DNA of 64,000 bases from Armatimonadota bacterium (GCA_031432545.1 JAVKGX010000004.1:62001-126000), one strand, 5' to 3'. Shown: positions 24,661 to 34,020, counted from the first letter of the stretch. The notes: a model not told the origin generated them from the sequence alone. Numbers and translations are program-made.

Positions 24661-24884
24661 TCGTCCGCCAGCCGGTCGAGGATCTGGTCGACTTCCCGCC
24701 GGACCGGATTGGCCACCAACCGCACCGCGATCTCGACCCCGCTGCCCTCCGCGGCCTGGTGGGGAAGGACCGCACGGGGCAGGAACGCCGCATCTCCTCC
24801 GTCCAGGAAGATCACGGCCACCTCCTCCTCGATGCGGTCGACGACACCGCGGCGGGTTACCTTGCCCTCATCGTGCGTACCCAT
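24657..24884 (-). CDS. DUF3006 domain protein
   Basis: The 75-residue protein starts at ATG 24884 with GGGAGGGG upstream; it overlaps the comEC end by 28 bases and holA by four. The sequence RGVVDRIEEEVAVIFLDGG, followed by LPRAVLP and a Gly-Val-Glu-Ile stretch, fits DUF3006, a small beta-barrel domain known next to ComEC or metallo-beta-lactamase genes. The function is not known. The overlap with comEC and holA suggests translational coupling. Confidence 0.72.
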   Translation of the reverse strand: MGTHDEGKVTRRGVVDRIEEEVAVIFLDGGDAAFLPRAVLPHQAAEGSGVEIAVRLVANPVRREVDQILDRLADE

Positions 24885-27130
24885 ACACCCCTCCCGTCCG
24901 TCGTCACGGCCACCGCGCCGTCTCGGTCGGTACGGTAGAGCGCCACGTTCCGGCGCGCGTAACGCGCCAGCACATCGGGGTGCGGATGGCCGTAGCGGTT
25001 GCCCTTCCCCACCGACAGCACCGCAACCTCGGGCCGCACCGCGTCCAGGAACGCCTCGCTGCTGCTCGTGCGGCTGCCCTGGTGCGGGACCTTCAGCACG
25101 CGGCTGCGGATTGCCTCTCCCATCACCACGAGTGCACCCTCCGCCACCTCCTCGACATCCCCGGCGAACAGGAACGCCACCTCGCCGTACACCAGACGCA
25201 GCACCACGGAGTTCTCGTTGGCGGCCGACCTTCCTCCGACGAAAGGCCGCAACGGCCACAGGACGTGCGCGGTGACGCCCCGACCCAGCTCCACGGTCAT
25301 CCCACGTCTTGCGACCCGGTACGGAATGCGCCGCGACTCGACTTCCAGCAAGAAGTCGCGGTACACCGGCGTCGGGTGCGGGTAACCGGCGTCCAGCACC
25401 GCTCCCACCTCGAAGTTCTGGAGTACGGAGACAACTCCTCCCACGTGGTCGGCGTGCGGATGGCTGAGCACGACCAGATCGACCTGGCGGGCGCGGCGTC
25501 GCAGAAACGGCACCACCTGCCGCCCGTCCGGACCGCCGTCGATCAGGATCGTGCGGCCACCGGGTGCTTCCACCCAGATCGCGTCACCCTGGCCGACATC
25601 CAGGAACGTCACCTCCAACGTCGCGTCACGGCCCGGCAGCGCGTGCGACCACACGCAGCCGGCCACCACCAGCGCTGCGAAGACCACCGCTCTGTGAGGT
25701 CTCGGACCGCCGCGCAGCGCCCGCCCTGCCAGGGCCAGGCCCGCCACGGCGGCGGCGACCGCCCAGGGTGCGGGGCGCGGGACCGGAACGGTCGCGCCGG
25801 GCAGGCCGGAGACCAACATGGCGACGCGGACCAGGTAGGCGCACGCGGGCTCTGCGATCCAGGCCAGTGGCAGCGCCAGCGGCGCCCACACCGCGCCCAC
25901 GACCCCGGCCGCGATACCCAGCGGCACAACCGCGGCCACGACCGGCAACGCCAGCAGGTTTCCGAGCAGCGCGTGCGGTTGGATCTGCTGGAAGTTCCAC
26001 ACCAAGATGGGCATCACGGCGAGGTTGGCGCCGGCCGTTGCGGCGACCGTCGTGCGGACCGAACCGGGCAGCCGCGCCAGCCGCTCTGCGATCGGAGGGG
26101 CGAGATGGATCAGCCCCCACGTCGCGGCGAACGACAGTTGGAACCCCAGGTCCCACAGCAGAGCCGGGTTGGCCACCAGCAGAACCGCGCCGGCCAGAGC
26201 GAGGCTCGTGTAGCCGTCACCCTCCCGCCGCCACCCGGATGCCGCCACCGCCAGCACCGCCATCGCGGACGCGCGCGCCATCGACGGCTCCCAGCCGCAG
26301 ACGAGTGCGAACGCCAGTACGCCGGCCAGGGTCGCAGCACTTCGCACCCACCTGCGCATTCCGCGCAGCACCAGGTGTAGCGCGCCGGCGACGATCGCCA
26401 ACTGCGCGCCCGACGCGACGAGCACGTGCAGCAGCCCGGCGTCGCGGAATGCGCGGTTCAGATCGGGGTCAGACAGCGGGATCCCGAGCACCAGGCCGGA
26501 CAGCAGCGCGCCGTACGGCGGCGGGAGGACCTCTTCGTAGACCGATCGCAGAGCACGGCGGGCGGCCGCCGCCGCGCGCAAAACCGGGTATCCCGCAGCC
26601 GGCTCCACGATCTCGACGCGTTCGGCGTACAACCGCGCGCGGACCTTGTACCGTGCGAGCCTGCGGGCCGGATCGGGCTCACCGGGGTTGCGCGGCGCGG
26701 GCAGTTCGGCGACCCGACCGGTCGCGCGCACCCGGTCGCCGACCCGGACCTCCGCGCCGCCGCGCGTGACGACCTGCAGCCGGCCCCTTCGGACCTGTGG
26801 AAACTCTCGGGCCCGTTCGACGTGGACGACAACCCGTTCGTCGGTGGCCGCCACGATCCCCTCCACCGTGGCGCGCAGCCCCACCAGAGACGCGGCGTCG
26901 TCGGGGCCCACCGGACGGGCCGCATGCGCGTGCAGCGCCGCGCCCACCGCCGCCGCGAGCACCACCAGCGCCAGGGATCCTGCCACCGTGGACCGGCAGA
27001 CCAAAGCCGCCGCCACCCCGGCCGCTGCGAAGCCGAAGCCGACGATCCCCCACGCAGGAAGGGACAGGTACGACGCGCCGGCGATACCGGCAGCGAGCGC
27101 GACGCTGGCCCACACCAACGGTCGGCGCAC
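24857..27130 (-). CDS. comEC: DNA internalization-related competence protein ComEC/Rec2
   Basis: ComEC forms the inner-membrane channel for transforming DNA. The 757-residue protein starts at GTG 27130 with GGAGGGA close upstream. It holds the N-terminal DUF4131 region, the competence domain with many helices (VLVASGAQLAIVAGALHL at about 240, a key motif), and a C-terminal metallo-beta-lactamase-like domain from about 510 (VTFLDVGQGDAIWVEAPGG and LSHPHADHVGGVVSVL). The HxHxDH metal motif is intact. With the type IV pilus operon it suggests natural transformation, but comEA is not in the window. Confidence 0.95.
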   Translation of the reverse strand: MRRPLVWASVALAAGIAGASYLSLPAWGIVGFGFAAAGVAAALVCRSTVAGSLALVVLAAAVGAALHAHAARPVGPDDAASLVGLRATVEGIVAATDERVVVHVERAREFPQVRRGRLQVVTRGGAEVRVGDRVRATGRVAELPAPRNPGEPDPARRLARYKVRARLYAERVEIVEPAAGYPVLRAAAAARRALRSVYEEVLPPPYGALLSGLVLGIPLSDPDLNRAFRDAGLLHVLVASGAQLAIVAGALHLVLRGMRRWVRSAATLAGVLAFALVCGWEPSMARASAMAVLAVAASGWRREGDGYTSLALAGAVLLVANPALLWDLGFQLSFAATWGLIHLAPPIAERLARLPGSVRTTVAATAGANLAVMPILVWNFQQIQPHALLGNLLALPVVAAVVPLGIAAGVVGAVWAPLALPLAWIAEPACAYLVRVAMLVSGLPGATVPVPRPAPWAVAAAVAGLALAGRALRGGPRPHRAVVFAALVVAGCVWSHALPGRDATLEVTFLDVGQGDAIWVEAPGGRTILIDGGPDGRQVVPFLRRRARQVDLVVLSHPHADHVGGVVSVLQNFEVGAVLDAGYPHPTPVYRDFLLEVESRRIPYRVARRGMTVELGRGVTAHVLWPLRPFVGGRSAANENSVVLRLVYGEVAFLFAGDVEEVAEGALVVMGEAIRSRVLKVPHQGSRTSSSEAFLDAVRPEVAVLSVGKGNRYGHPHPDVLARYARRNVALYRTDRDGAVAVTTDGRGVWVRTMRAR

Positions 27131-27225
27131 TCTCCCTCCGCGGCACCAAAGGTCCCGAGGAGCAAACGGGAGCCGACCCGACTTTCGCGCAGGCGGGTGA
27201 GTGATCTCCTGCGGAGCAACCGACG

Positions 27226-27546
27226 CTACCGCTTTCTCAGCGCGCCGACGACCGCGCCGCCGATCATGCTCACGATGCCCTCGTAGAGGCTGAGGGCCAG
27301 CAGGACCGCACCCCCTACAGCACCCACGATCGCGCCCACGAGTCCGGCGATCGCGATCCCCAGTGCTTCCAGGACGAAGAACCCTACGACGGCGCCGAGG
27401 ATGCCCGCCAGGAAGCCGGCCAGCGCGCCGCGCCCTGCGCCGCCGCCGGCGATGAGCGCGGCCACCGCCCCTCCCGCCAGCGGCCCGAAGGGGACGGGCG
27501 TCAGGATGACGTTGACAAGGAAACCGACGATCACGCCCAGCAACAT
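27226..27546 (-). CDS. Small hydrophobic membrane protein (DUF5518-like)
   Basis: The 106-residue protein has about four membrane segments, such as LLGVIVGFLVNVILT and GFLAGILGAVVGFFVLEALG, and many Gly and Ala residues arranged as small-residue zippers (GAIVGAVGGAVLLALS). The ATG at 27546 follows CGGAGG by 9-10 bases, a good ribosome site. It looks like the DUF5518 or Gly-zipper class of small membrane proteins, whose roles are unknown. It sits between comEC and thrS with no clear operon link. Confidence 0.6.
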   Translation of the reverse strand: MLLGVIVGFLVNVILTPVPFGPLAGGAVAALIAGGGAGRGALAGFLAGILGAVVGFFVLEALGIAIAGLVGAIVGAVGGAVLLALSLYEGIVSMIGGAVVGALRKR

Positions 27547-27600
27547 GATGGTGCGCCTCCGTTGGACAAGGGAGCTCGGGTCGGCCCTTGCGCCGGTCGG

Positions 27601-29538
27601 CTACGAAATGGCGCGCGACGCGATCTCTTCGTGCGCGCGCCGCGCAAATTCCTCCAGGGACATCGAACCCAGGTCGCCCCGCGAACGATGACGCACCGCG
27701 ACCATGCCGGAGCGTACTTCCCGGTCCCCGACGACCAGCATGTACGGAACCTTCATCAGTTGCGCGTCCCGGATCTTCCGACCGATCTTCTCATTTCGGC
27801 CGTCGACGTCTGCCCGCAGTCCCCGGGCACGCAGGGCCGCCGCCGCTTCCCGGGCGTGGGCGATGTGCCGGTCGGCGATCGGCAGCAGGCGGGCCTGCTC
27901 CGGAGCCAGCCACATCGGGAATGCGCCCGCGTAGTGCTCGATGAGCAGCCCGAAGAAGCGCTCCATCGAACCGAACAGCGCCCGGTGCACCACGTAGGGA
28001 ACGTGCTCGCGGCCGTCCTCGCCCACGTAGGTCAGCCCGAACCGCACCGGCAGGTTGAAGTCGAACTGCACGGTGGCCGTCTGCCACGGCCGGTTCAGCG
28101 CGTCGACCAGGTGGATGTCGATCTTGGGCCCGTAGAAGACCGCCTCGCCCTCCAGGCGCGCATACGGAAGGCCCCTGCGGTCGAGCACGGCGGCCAGCGT
28201 GCTCTCGGCCGTATCCCACATATGGGGGCTGCCCGCATACTTCCCGAAGTCATTCGGATCGCGGACCGAGAGGTGAACCCTGTAGTCCCGAAATCCGAAT
28301 GCCTCGTAGATCGTGAACGCCAGGTCCAGCACCCGGTCCATCTCGTCGGCGAGCTGGTCGGGACGGCAGAAGATGTGTGCGTCGTCCTGCGTGAAGCTGC
28401 GCACGCGCAGCAGACCGTGCAGCACTCCGGAGCGCTCGTACCGGTAGACCGTCCCGAGTTCCCCGATGCGCATCGGCAGGTCACGGTACGATCGGGTCTC
28501 CCGACGGTAGAGCATCATGTGAAACGGGCAGTTCATCGGCTTGATCAGGTAGCGCTGCTCTTCAACTTCCATCGGCCCGAACATGCTCTCCCGGTACCAG
28601 TGCAGATGACCGCTCGTCTCCCACAGGTGGGCACGGGCGATGTGCGGCGTGTACACGAGTTCGTACCCGTGCTCGCGATGCAGCTGCTTCCAGAAGGTCT
28701 CCGCGACCTCTCGGACGACGGCGCCACGCTGCGTCCACAGAACCAGACCGGGGCCCACGTCCTCGCTGATCAAGAACAGGTCCAGCTCTCGTCCGAGCCG
28801 GCGATGGTCTCGCCTCTTGGCTTCTTCGAGCAGCCGCAGGTGTTCGGCGAGCTGGCCTTCGTCGGGGAAGCTGATGCCGTAAATCCGGGCAAGCTGCTCG
28901 CGCCGCTCGTCACCGCGCCAGTACGCGCCCGACGTGCTCAGCAGCTTCACCGCCTTGATGTACCCGGTGCTCGGCAGGTGCGGCCCCCGGCACATGTCCA
29001 CGAAACCGTCCTGCCGATAGAAGGACACCCGCTCGTCGCGGATGTCCTCGAGCAGCTCCAGCTTGTACTTCTCTCCCATCTCGCGGTACATGCGGATCGC
29101 CTCGTCGCGGGGGATCTCGATCCGCTCGATGGGTTGATCCTGCCGCGCCAGCTCGCGCATGCGCGCTTCGATCCGGTCCAGGTCTTCCGGCATCAACGGA
29201 CGGCCAATGTCGATGTCATAGTAGAAGCCGTCTGCGATCGGCGGGCCGATGGCGAGCTTGGCGTCCGGGAACAGTTCCTTGACGGCCTGCGCCATCAGGT
29301 GTGCGGAGGAGTGCCAGTAGATCTCCCGCCCCTGCGGGTCGTCGAACCGCAGGAACCGGACCTCGGCGTCGCATTGGGCTGACGCGGACAGGTCCATGGG
29401 TTGGCCGTTCACCAGGGCCGCCAGGGCATCACGCTCGCCGCGTTCCTTGGCGATGTCGACAAGGCGCGTACCGACCGGATAGCTCGCCTCGGTGCCGTCG
29501 GCGAACCGGATCCGTACCCTGTCGGCCCGTGCGTCCAT
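27601..29538 (-). CDS. thrS: Threonine-tRNA ligase
   Basis: ThrRS charges tRNA-Thr and edits mis-charged Ser. ATG 29538 gives 645 residues, the family norm, with GGAGGTGGAGG just upstream. Domains: TGS (1-65, VRIRFADGTEASYPVGT), editing domain with HSSAHLMAQAVKELFP, catalytic core with zinc ligand Cys in MNCPFHMMLYR and class II motif 2 in SFTQDDAHIFC, and anticodon domain at the C-terminus (WLAPEQARLLPIADRH). The longer open frame to 29844 is leader RNA, not protein. Expression is controlled by a T-box and a strong promoter. Confidence 0.98.
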   Translation of the reverse strand: MDARADRVRIRFADGTEASYPVGTRLVDIAKERGERDALAALVNGQPMDLSASAQCDAEVRFLRFDDPQGREIYWHSSAHLMAQAVKELFPDAKLAIGPPIADGFYYDIDIGRPLMPEDLDRIEARMRELARQDQPIERIEIPRDEAIRMYREMGEKYKLELLEDIRDERVSFYRQDGFVDMCRGPHLPSTGYIKAVKLLSTSGAYWRGDERREQLARIYGISFPDEGQLAEHLRLLEEAKRRDHRRLGRELDLFLISEDVGPGLVLWTQRGAVVREVAETFWKQLHREHGYELVYTPHIARAHLWETSGHLHWYRESMFGPMEVEEQRYLIKPMNCPFHMMLYRRETRSYRDLPMRIGELGTVYRYERSGVLHGLLRVRSFTQDDAHIFCRPDQLADEMDRVLDLAFTIYEAFGFRDYRVHLSVRDPNDFGKYAGSPHMWDTAESTLAAVLDRRGLPYARLEGEAVFYGPKIDIHLVDALNRPWQTATVQFDFNLPVRFGLTYVGEDGREHVPYVVHRALFGSMERFFGLLIEHYAGAFPMWLAPEQARLLPIADRHIAHAREAAAALRARGLRADVDGRNEKIGRKIRDAQLMKVPYMLVVGDREVRSGMVAVRHRSRGDLGSMSLEEFARRAHEEIASRAIS

Positions 29539-29558
29539 CCTCCACCTCCGAACGAGAC

Positions 29559-29809
29559 AGCGCCCCGTCCTCTCGGGACGGGGCGCTGCCCGCGGTTCCA
29601 CCCGGATTCCGGTGGTCGCCGTCGCTCCCACCGGCTCTCGCGAGGTTCTATCGGCCCTCACCGGCAGGCTTGGTGCCGCCCCCACCAGGCGGCCTTCACC
29701 CGCAGCTCCGAGATGGTGTCGCGCCGCCTCTCCGCGGGAGGGCTTCCAGCCCAGGCCCCACCCTCTCTCGTGCGGCGTTTCGACGCGACGCGTCCTCTTC
29801 GTCGCTCTT
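29559..29809 (-). promoter_or_regulatory. T-box leader of thrS
   Basis: On the minus strand, GGGTGGAACCGCG (29591-29604 region) is the conserved T-box that pairs with the tRNA acceptor end. It is followed by a perfect 12-bp terminator stem, arms AGCGCCCCGTCC (29559-29570) and its complement (29576-29587), closed by GAGA, leading into a T-containing GTCTCGTTCGG. The T-box bases overlap the terminator side, as in class I T-boxes. Upstream lies about 200 bases of stem I and related stems. An ACC triplet (29715-29717) is a possible specifier codon for threonine, which I could not fold by hand. The leader ends 20 bases before the ATG. Confidence 0.88.
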
Positions 29810-29815
29810 CGTGCA

Positions 29816-29844
29816 AGGATAGCCGCGGCGCGGCGACTTGTCAA
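29816..29844 (-). promoter_or_regulatory. Sigma-A promoter of the thrS T-box leader
   Basis: Perfect TTGACA (29839-29844), a 17-base spacer, and TATCCT (29816-29821) on the minus strand. It is the best promoter seen in the window and lies 8 bases past the yraN stop, so thrS is transcribed on its own. Confidence 0.88.
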
Positions 29845-29852
29845 AAGGGCCG

Positions 29853-30215
29853 CTACAGGCGAAACGCATCGGGCAGGATCTCGACGGCGACCGGCTCTCC
29901 CGTCGGTCCGAGTTCTACGGCCACCACGTCGAACCGGCAGACGGGGTGCCTCGCCCGGTGACGCTGCAGGTAGGCTTCGGCCAGGCGAGCGATGCGACGC
30001 TGTTTGTGCAGCGTCACCGCCTCGAAGGGATTCCCGCGGTCCGCCGTCCTCCTCGCCTTCACTTCCACGAACACCAGCGTACCGCCCTGATCACACACCA
30101 CGTCGATCTCCCCGAACCGGAACCGCACGTTGCGCGCCACGACCCGGTAGCCGGCCCGCCGCAGCGCCGCGACCGCCGCCTCCTCCGCGTCAGTCCCGAT
30201 CCGCCGTCGGTTCAT
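29853..30215 (-). CDS. yraN: UPF0102 family protein YraN
   Basis: The 120-residue protein has a nuclease-like fold related to Holliday junction resolvases. Motifs are [23 protein letters not shown], split as GTDAEEAAV and [11 protein letters not shown], and the catalytic-looking [20 protein letters not shown], i.e. E-I-D and E-V-K as in restriction endonuclease-like folds. It overlaps the rnhB end by 26 bases, a common pairing (rnhB-yraN) in bacteria. The biochemical role is still unknown. Confidence 0.92.
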   Translation of the reverse strand: MNRRRIGTDAEEAAVAALRRAGYRVVARNVRFRFGEIDVVCDQGGTLVFVEVKARRTADRGNPFEAVTLHKQRRIARLAEAYLQRHRARHPVCRFDVVAVELGPTGEPVAVEILPDAFRL

Positions 30216-30852
30216 CGCCCCACAGCGCGTCGGCGCGGAACGGAGAGAAAGACCGGCGGTGAACCGGGCTCGGCCCCAGCGCGCGGATCGCCGCGAAGTG
30301 TTCGGCGCAGGCGTACCCCTTGTGGCGGGCGAACCCGTAGCCGGGGTAGAGGGCGTCCAGTTCGGTCATGATGCGGTCACGCTCGACCTTGGCGAGGATC
30401 GACGCCGCCGCGATGCAGGCCACCTGCGCGTCCCCGTTCACGATCGTACGCTGGGGGATCGGCAGGTACAGGCCCGAGCGCCCATCCACCAGCACCAGCG
30501 ACGGCACGACGATCAGCCCTTCCACCGCCCGCCGCATCGCCAGGCGCGCGGCATGCAGGATGTTCATCCGGTCGATCTCCTCGACGGACGCGGTCGCGAC
30601 CGCCCACGCCAGCGCGCGGCGGCGGATGTGCTCGGCCACCACCGCCCGCACGGACGGCGCCAGTCTCTTGCTGTCGTCCAATCCCGGGATCCGGGTCTGG
30701 CGCCCGAAGATGACCGCGGCCGCCACCACCGGGCCGGCCAGGGGCCCGCGCCCGGCCTCGTCCACTCCCGCGACCCAGGCGTACCCAGCCCGCCAGGCCT
30801 CCCGCTCAACGCGGTAGAGCGAGACACGCCCCCGCGCCCCGCGGGCTGTCAG
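30190..30852 (-). CDS. rnhB: Ribonuclease HII
   Basis: RNase HII removes ribonucleotides from DNA duplexes. The catalytic motif [19 protein letters not shown] (Asp and Glu), DDSKRL, then the acidic [13 protein letters not shown] helix are intact. The family normally starts 15-25 residues before VDEAGRG, but no ATG, GTG or TTG exists in this frame in that region. The first usable codon is CTG 30850-30852, which overlaps the lepB stop as CTGA and would give 220 residues. The only GTG close by is inside the active-site loop (VDEAGRG). I used the CTG as a working start; either CTG initiation or a sequence error is possible. Confidence 0.85.
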   Translation of the reverse strand: MTARGARGRVSLYRVEREAWRAGYAWVAGVDEAGRGPLAGPVVAAAVIFGRQTRIPGLDDSKRLAPSVRAVVAEHIRRRALAWAVATASVEEIDRMNILHAARLAMRRAVEGLIVVPSLVLVDGRSGLYLPIPQRTIVNGDAQVACIAAASILAKVERDRIMTELDALYPGYGFARHKGYACAEHFAAIRALGPSPVHRRSFSPFRADALWGDEPTADRD

Positions 30853-31499
30853 CGCACCACGCCCATCCGCGTGGGCGGCCAGTAGACGACGAACGCGCGG
30901 CCGACGACGTTCTGGATCGGGACCAGGCCGAAGAAGCGGCTGTCCTCGCTGTTGCACCGGTTGTCCCCCATCACGAACAGGTGGTTCGGGGTCACCGTCT
31001 TCGGGCCGAAGTTCTGGGCGCACGCACGGTCGCCGCCGAGGGGCGTCAGATCCGGGCGCGGGCGCCCGTTCAGGAACACCACGCCTTGCCGCAGTTCCAC
31101 ACGGTCGCCCGGCAATCCGACCACCCGCTTGACGAAGTCCTTGCCGGGGTTCAGAGGATACCGGAAGACGATCACGTCTCCGCGCTGGACCGGCGCCAGG
31201 CGGTAGTAGAACTTGGCGACGAGAATGCGGTCGCCAATGTGGAGGGTCGGCTCCATCGATCCCGAGGGGATGAAGAAGGCCTGTACGACGAAGGTGATGA
31301 TGACGAACGCCAGCACGACCGCGAACACCGCGGCGTCGAGCGTCTCGATGAAGACGCGCCGCACCGAGGGGGAGAACAGATAGGCACGCTTGACCGCCAG
31401 CCGGAGCACGACGAGCGCCACAGCGACCACCATGATGATCACCGGGATGCTCATCTCGGGAAGCGACACGGACGACAGCGACTCCCTGAGGTTGACCAT
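30849..31499 (-). CDS. lepB: Signal peptidase I
   Basis: The 216-residue membrane protease cuts signal peptides from exported proteins. Two N-terminal membrane helices ([20 protein letters not shown] and [20 protein letters not shown]) precede the catalytic Ser81 in [13 protein letters not shown] and Lys124 in [15 protein letters not shown], the Ser-Lys dyad. The last family box is [22 protein letters not shown] 31499 was chosen because an earlier start lies in the region that contains the rplS terminator. It follows rplS, a common order. Confidence 0.95.
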   Translation of the reverse strand: MVNLRESLSSVSLPEMSIPVIIMVVAVALVVLRLAVKRAYLFSPSVRRVFIETLDAAVFAVVLAFVIITFVVQAFFIPSGSMEPTLHIGDRILVAKFYYRLAPVQRGDVIVFRYPLNPGKDFVKRVVGLPGDRVELRQGVVFLNGRPRPDLTPLGGDRACAQNFGPKTVTPNHLFVMGDNRCNSEDSRFFGLVPIQNVVGRAFVVYWPPTRMGVVR

Positions 31500-31520
31500 G
31501 GATCCGTCTGTCCTGCGGCA

Positions 31521-31549
31521 CGCAAAGGGCGGCGCGTTCCGCACCGCCC
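31521..31549 (-). terminator. Intrinsic terminator between rplS and lepB
   Basis: On the minus strand GGGCGG...CCGCCC (31527-31532 and 31544-31549) with an inner GCG/CGC stem forms a hairpin followed by TTTGCG. It lies in the 121-base gap after rplS. The U-tract is short, so termination is probably partial. Confidence 0.5.
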
Positions 31550-31620
31550 GTCACGCTGGATGCACGCGCCACGCCTCGATCGCAGGCCCCGCGGGTGGGC
31601 GGCGTCGAGCGCTCCTTGTC

Positions 31621-31962
31621 CTAGCGCCGCTCCCGGATGCGCGTCTGCTTGCCCACCTTGTCCCGCAGGTAGTACAGCTTCGCACGGCGCACGCGTCCGC
31701 GCCTGACCACGTCGACGCGGTCCAGCCGCGGAGAGTGCAGCGGGAAGATGCGCTCCACGCCGACCCCGTGCGAGATCCGCCTGACCGTGAAGGTCTCGCG
31801 CAACCCGCCGCCGCGGCGGCCGACCACGACCCCCTCGAAGGCCTGCACGCGCTCTCTGCCGCCCTCGATCACCTTCATGTGGACGCGCACTGTGTCCCCG
31901 GGTCCGAAGTCCGGTATCTTCGATTTCAACTGCGGCTGCTCGACCAGCATCGTCTTGTCCAT
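31621..31962 (-). CDS. rplS: Large ribosomal subunit protein bL19
   Basis: The 113-residue protein is bL19 at the subunit interface. Motifs: [19 protein letters not shown], then [20 protein letters not shown], then [23 protein letters not shown] 31962 has GGAGGA at the usual distance; a second Met is five codons on. The gene follows trmD by 47 bases in the conserved rpsP-rimM-trmD-rplS order. Confidence 0.97.
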   Translation of the reverse strand: MDKTMLVEQPQLKSKIPDFGPGDTVRVHMKVIEGGRERVQAFEGVVVGRRGGGLRETFTVRRISHGVGVERIFPLHSPRLDRVDVVRRGRVRRAKLYYLRDKVGKQTRIRERR

Positions 31963-32009
31963 AGCCGTCCTCCGCGCCCGTGACCGGCGCCACAAAACCA
32001 GATTATACA

Positions 32010-32819
32010 CTACGCGGGCCCCCGGCCGGACTCCCCGGCGTTCACGTCCCTCTCCGGTGCGTGGGCGTCCTCCCCTTCGATCTCTTCCAACAGCTTCCGG
32101 TCTTCGGGGCCGAGCTCGGCCGCCGCCAGCAGGTCCGGCCGCCTGCGGGCCGTCCGCCGCAGCGCTTCCTTCCGCCGCCATCGGGCGATCTCTGCGTGGT
32201 GGCCGGACAGCAACACCTCTGGCACCCGCAACCCTTCCACCTCGGGGGGGCGTGTGTAGTGCGGGAAGTCCAACAATCCGCCGCTGAACGAGTCGGCCTC
32301 CACCGATCCCCGGTCGCCGACGACCCCGGGCACCAGCCGCGCCGTCGCATCGACGATCACGAGGGCCGCGAGTTCGCCTCCGGTCAGCACGTAGTCGCCG
32401 ATGGAGATCTCCTCCGCGCCCAGTCCCAGCACGACCCTCTCGTCCACACCCTCGTAGTGGCCGCACAGCACGACCAGGTGCGACAGTCGGCTGAGCTCCC
32501 TGGCCGTCGCCTGGTCGAACCGTCTCCCCTGCGGCGAGGTCAACAGGATCCTGTCGGGCCGCCCCGCCTCCGCGGTGATCGCGCGCACCGCGGCGAAGAA
32601 CGGCTCGGCCTTCATGACCATCCCCGGGCCGCCGCCGTACGGGTAGTCGTCGGTGGTGCGGTGCCGGTCGGTCGCGAAGTCCCGAAGGTCCCAGACGCGC
32701 ACCGCGAGGATACCGCGCGCCTGCGCGCGGCCCAGCACGCTCATCTGCAGGGGGGCCATCGCCTGCGGAAAGATCGTCACGATGTCGATCCGCAGACGCG
32801 CGGCCTGGTCGTGGCTCAT
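32010..32819 (-). CDS. trmD: tRNA (guanine-37-N1) methyltransferase
   Basis: TrmD methylates G37 beside the anticodon to keep the reading frame. The 269-residue protein starts [17 protein letters not shown] after a short leader; ATG 32819 overlaps the rimM stop as ATGA. The SPOUT knot is seen in [19 protein letters not shown] at about 50, [15 protein letters not shown] at about 110 and [17 protein letters not shown] at about 130. The substrate region [21 protein letters not shown] follows. All invariant knot residues I know are present. Confidence 0.97.
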   Translation of the reverse strand: MSHDQAARLRIDIVTIFPQAMAPLQMSVLGRAQARGILAVRVWDLRDFATDRHRTTDDYPYGGGPGMVMKAEPFFAAVRAITAEAGRPDRILLTSPQGRRFDQATARELSRLSHLVVLCGHYEGVDERVVLGLGAEEISIGDYVLTGGELAALVIVDATARLVPGVVGDRGSVEADSFSGGLLDFPHYTRPPEVEGLRVPEVLLSGHHAEIARWRRKEALRRTARRRPDLLAAAELGPEDRKLLEEIEGEDAHAPERDVNAGESGRGPA

Positions 32820-33352
32820 CGGTCGTCCACCAGCCCGGGAATTAGACGCACGACCATGCGGCCACCGCGGGGGTCCAACTCCGCCACCACGTCCCGGACC
32901 GCCGGGATCAGGACTTCCCGGCCTCCGCCGCGCACCGCATACACGTCGTTCGCCCCGGTCCGCAAGACCTCCGCGACCCACCCGAGGGGCTCGCCGTCGG
33001 TGGTCGTCACCTCCATCCCGATCACGTCGTGGACGTAAAACCGGCCTTCCGGAAGAGGCGGGGCGTCCTCGCGCTCCACGTGGAGAGAGGCACCGCTCAG
33101 TTCGCGCGCGGTCTCCGGCGTGTCCACACCCGTCAGCTTCACGAGGAACGTCTCGCCGGCGCTTCGCACACGTTCGACCCCGTAGGCGGTCGTCCGATCC
33201 CCACGCACCACGAGCACCCGGCGCAACGTCCGAAACCGGTCGGGGAAGTCGGTGTCCGGCCGCACGCGCACCTCTCCGTGGATCCCGTGCGGGCGCATCA
33301 CGACACCGATCCGGAGAGTCCTCGGTGCGGGCCTGCCCGTGGGTCCGGCCAT
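32816..33352 (-). CDS. rimM: Ribosome maturation factor RimM
   Basis: RimM helps assemble the 30S head by binding uS19. The 178-residue protein starts at ATG 33352. The N-terminal RimM domain ([19 protein letters not shown], residues 13-31) and the C-terminal PRC barrel ([20 protein letters not shown], then [15 protein letters not shown]) are clear. It overlaps trmD by four bases. Confidence 0.96.
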   Translation of the reverse strand: MAGPTGRPAPRTLRIGVVMRPHGIHGEVRVRPDTDFPDRFRTLRRVLVVRGDRTTAYGVERVRSAGETFLVKLTGVDTPETARELSGASLHVEREDAPPLPEGRFYVHDVIGMEVTTTDGEPLGWVAEVLRTGANDVYAVRGGGREVLIPAVRDVVAELDPRGGRMVVRLIPGLVDDR

Positions 33353-33363
33353 CTCGCCTCCGG

Positions 33364-33771
33364 CTACCCCTGCCGGATCTCCATGACGATGCCGTCCTTC
33401 ACGACGATCTCGGTGCGGGTGAGCTTGCTGAAGAGGTTGTCGCCCACCCGGATCTCCAGCTGCGAGTCGACCGTGGTCTGCGGAAACTCGCTGTTCAGCA
33501 CGAGATTCTCCGCCTCCCGCAGACGGTCACGGAGCTCGGCCCGTACCATCTCCTGGCGCGTGCGCTCCAGTTCCAGCTGCTGGCGAAGCCCACGGCTCTG
33601 GGGCGACACCTGCCGCTCAAGGTCCAGACGCCGCAACTGCGTCTCGATCTGGTTGAGGACTTCCTCGACCCGTCGAAGCGCCTCCTCGAGTTCCCGCCGG
33701 TACAGGTCCTTGAAGTTCTCCGTGACGATCGCCTTGACCACCACGGGCCGGATCACTGTGATTGACGCCAT
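33364..33771 (-). CDS. ylqD: YlqD family protein
   Basis: The 135-residue protein matches the YlqD family found between khpA and rimM in Bacillota. The start ASITVIRPVVVKAIVTE leads to a coiled coil of about 65 residues (LEEALRRVEEVLNQIETQL, then QQLELERTRQEMVRAELRD), then a small beta domain (LEIRVGDNLFSKLTRTEIV). The function is unknown; position suggests a tie to ribosome or SRP biogenesis. It lies 12 bases before the khpA end region. Confidence 0.85.
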   Translation of the reverse strand: MASITVIRPVVVKAIVTENFKDLYRRELEEALRRVEEVLNQIETQLRRLDLERQVSPQSRGLRQQLELERTRQEMVRAELRDRLREAENLVLNSEFPQTTVDSQLEIRVGDNLFSKLTRTEIVVKDGIVMEIRQG

Positions 33772-33783
33772 CCCAACCTCCGG

Positions 33784-34020
33784 TCATCCGCCCTCGATTT
33801 CCACCATGACCGCGTCGCGCCCCCTGCGGCGCGCGGCCGCCCGCGCGAGGATGCGCACTGCGCGCGCGACACGGCCATTGCGACCGATGACCTTGCCGAC
33901 GTCTTCGGGGGCCACCCGCACCCGCACCACCTTACCTCGGGCATGCTCCACCTCCGAGACCTCGACGGCGGTCGGATCGTCGACGATGCCCATGACGATG
34001 TGCTCGACCAACTCCCGCAT
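33784..34020 (-). CDS. khpA: KH domain RNA-binding protein KhpA
   Basis: The 78-residue protein is a single KH domain with the GxxG loop (EDVGKVIGRNGRVARAVR). It binds small RNAs and rRNA together with KhpB (Jag) in other species. ATG 34020 gives the usual length; a TTG four codons earlier (34032) is possible. The gene lies between rpsP and ylqD, its standard place in Bacillota. Upstream at 34059-34105 an 8-bp inverted repeat (CCCACCCA/TGGGTGGG) sits in the rpsP-khpA gap. Confidence 0.92.
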   Translation of the reverse strand: MRELVEHIVMGIVDDPTAVEVSEVEHARGKVVRVRVAPEDVGKVIGRNGRVARAVRILARAAARRRGRDAVMVEIEGG

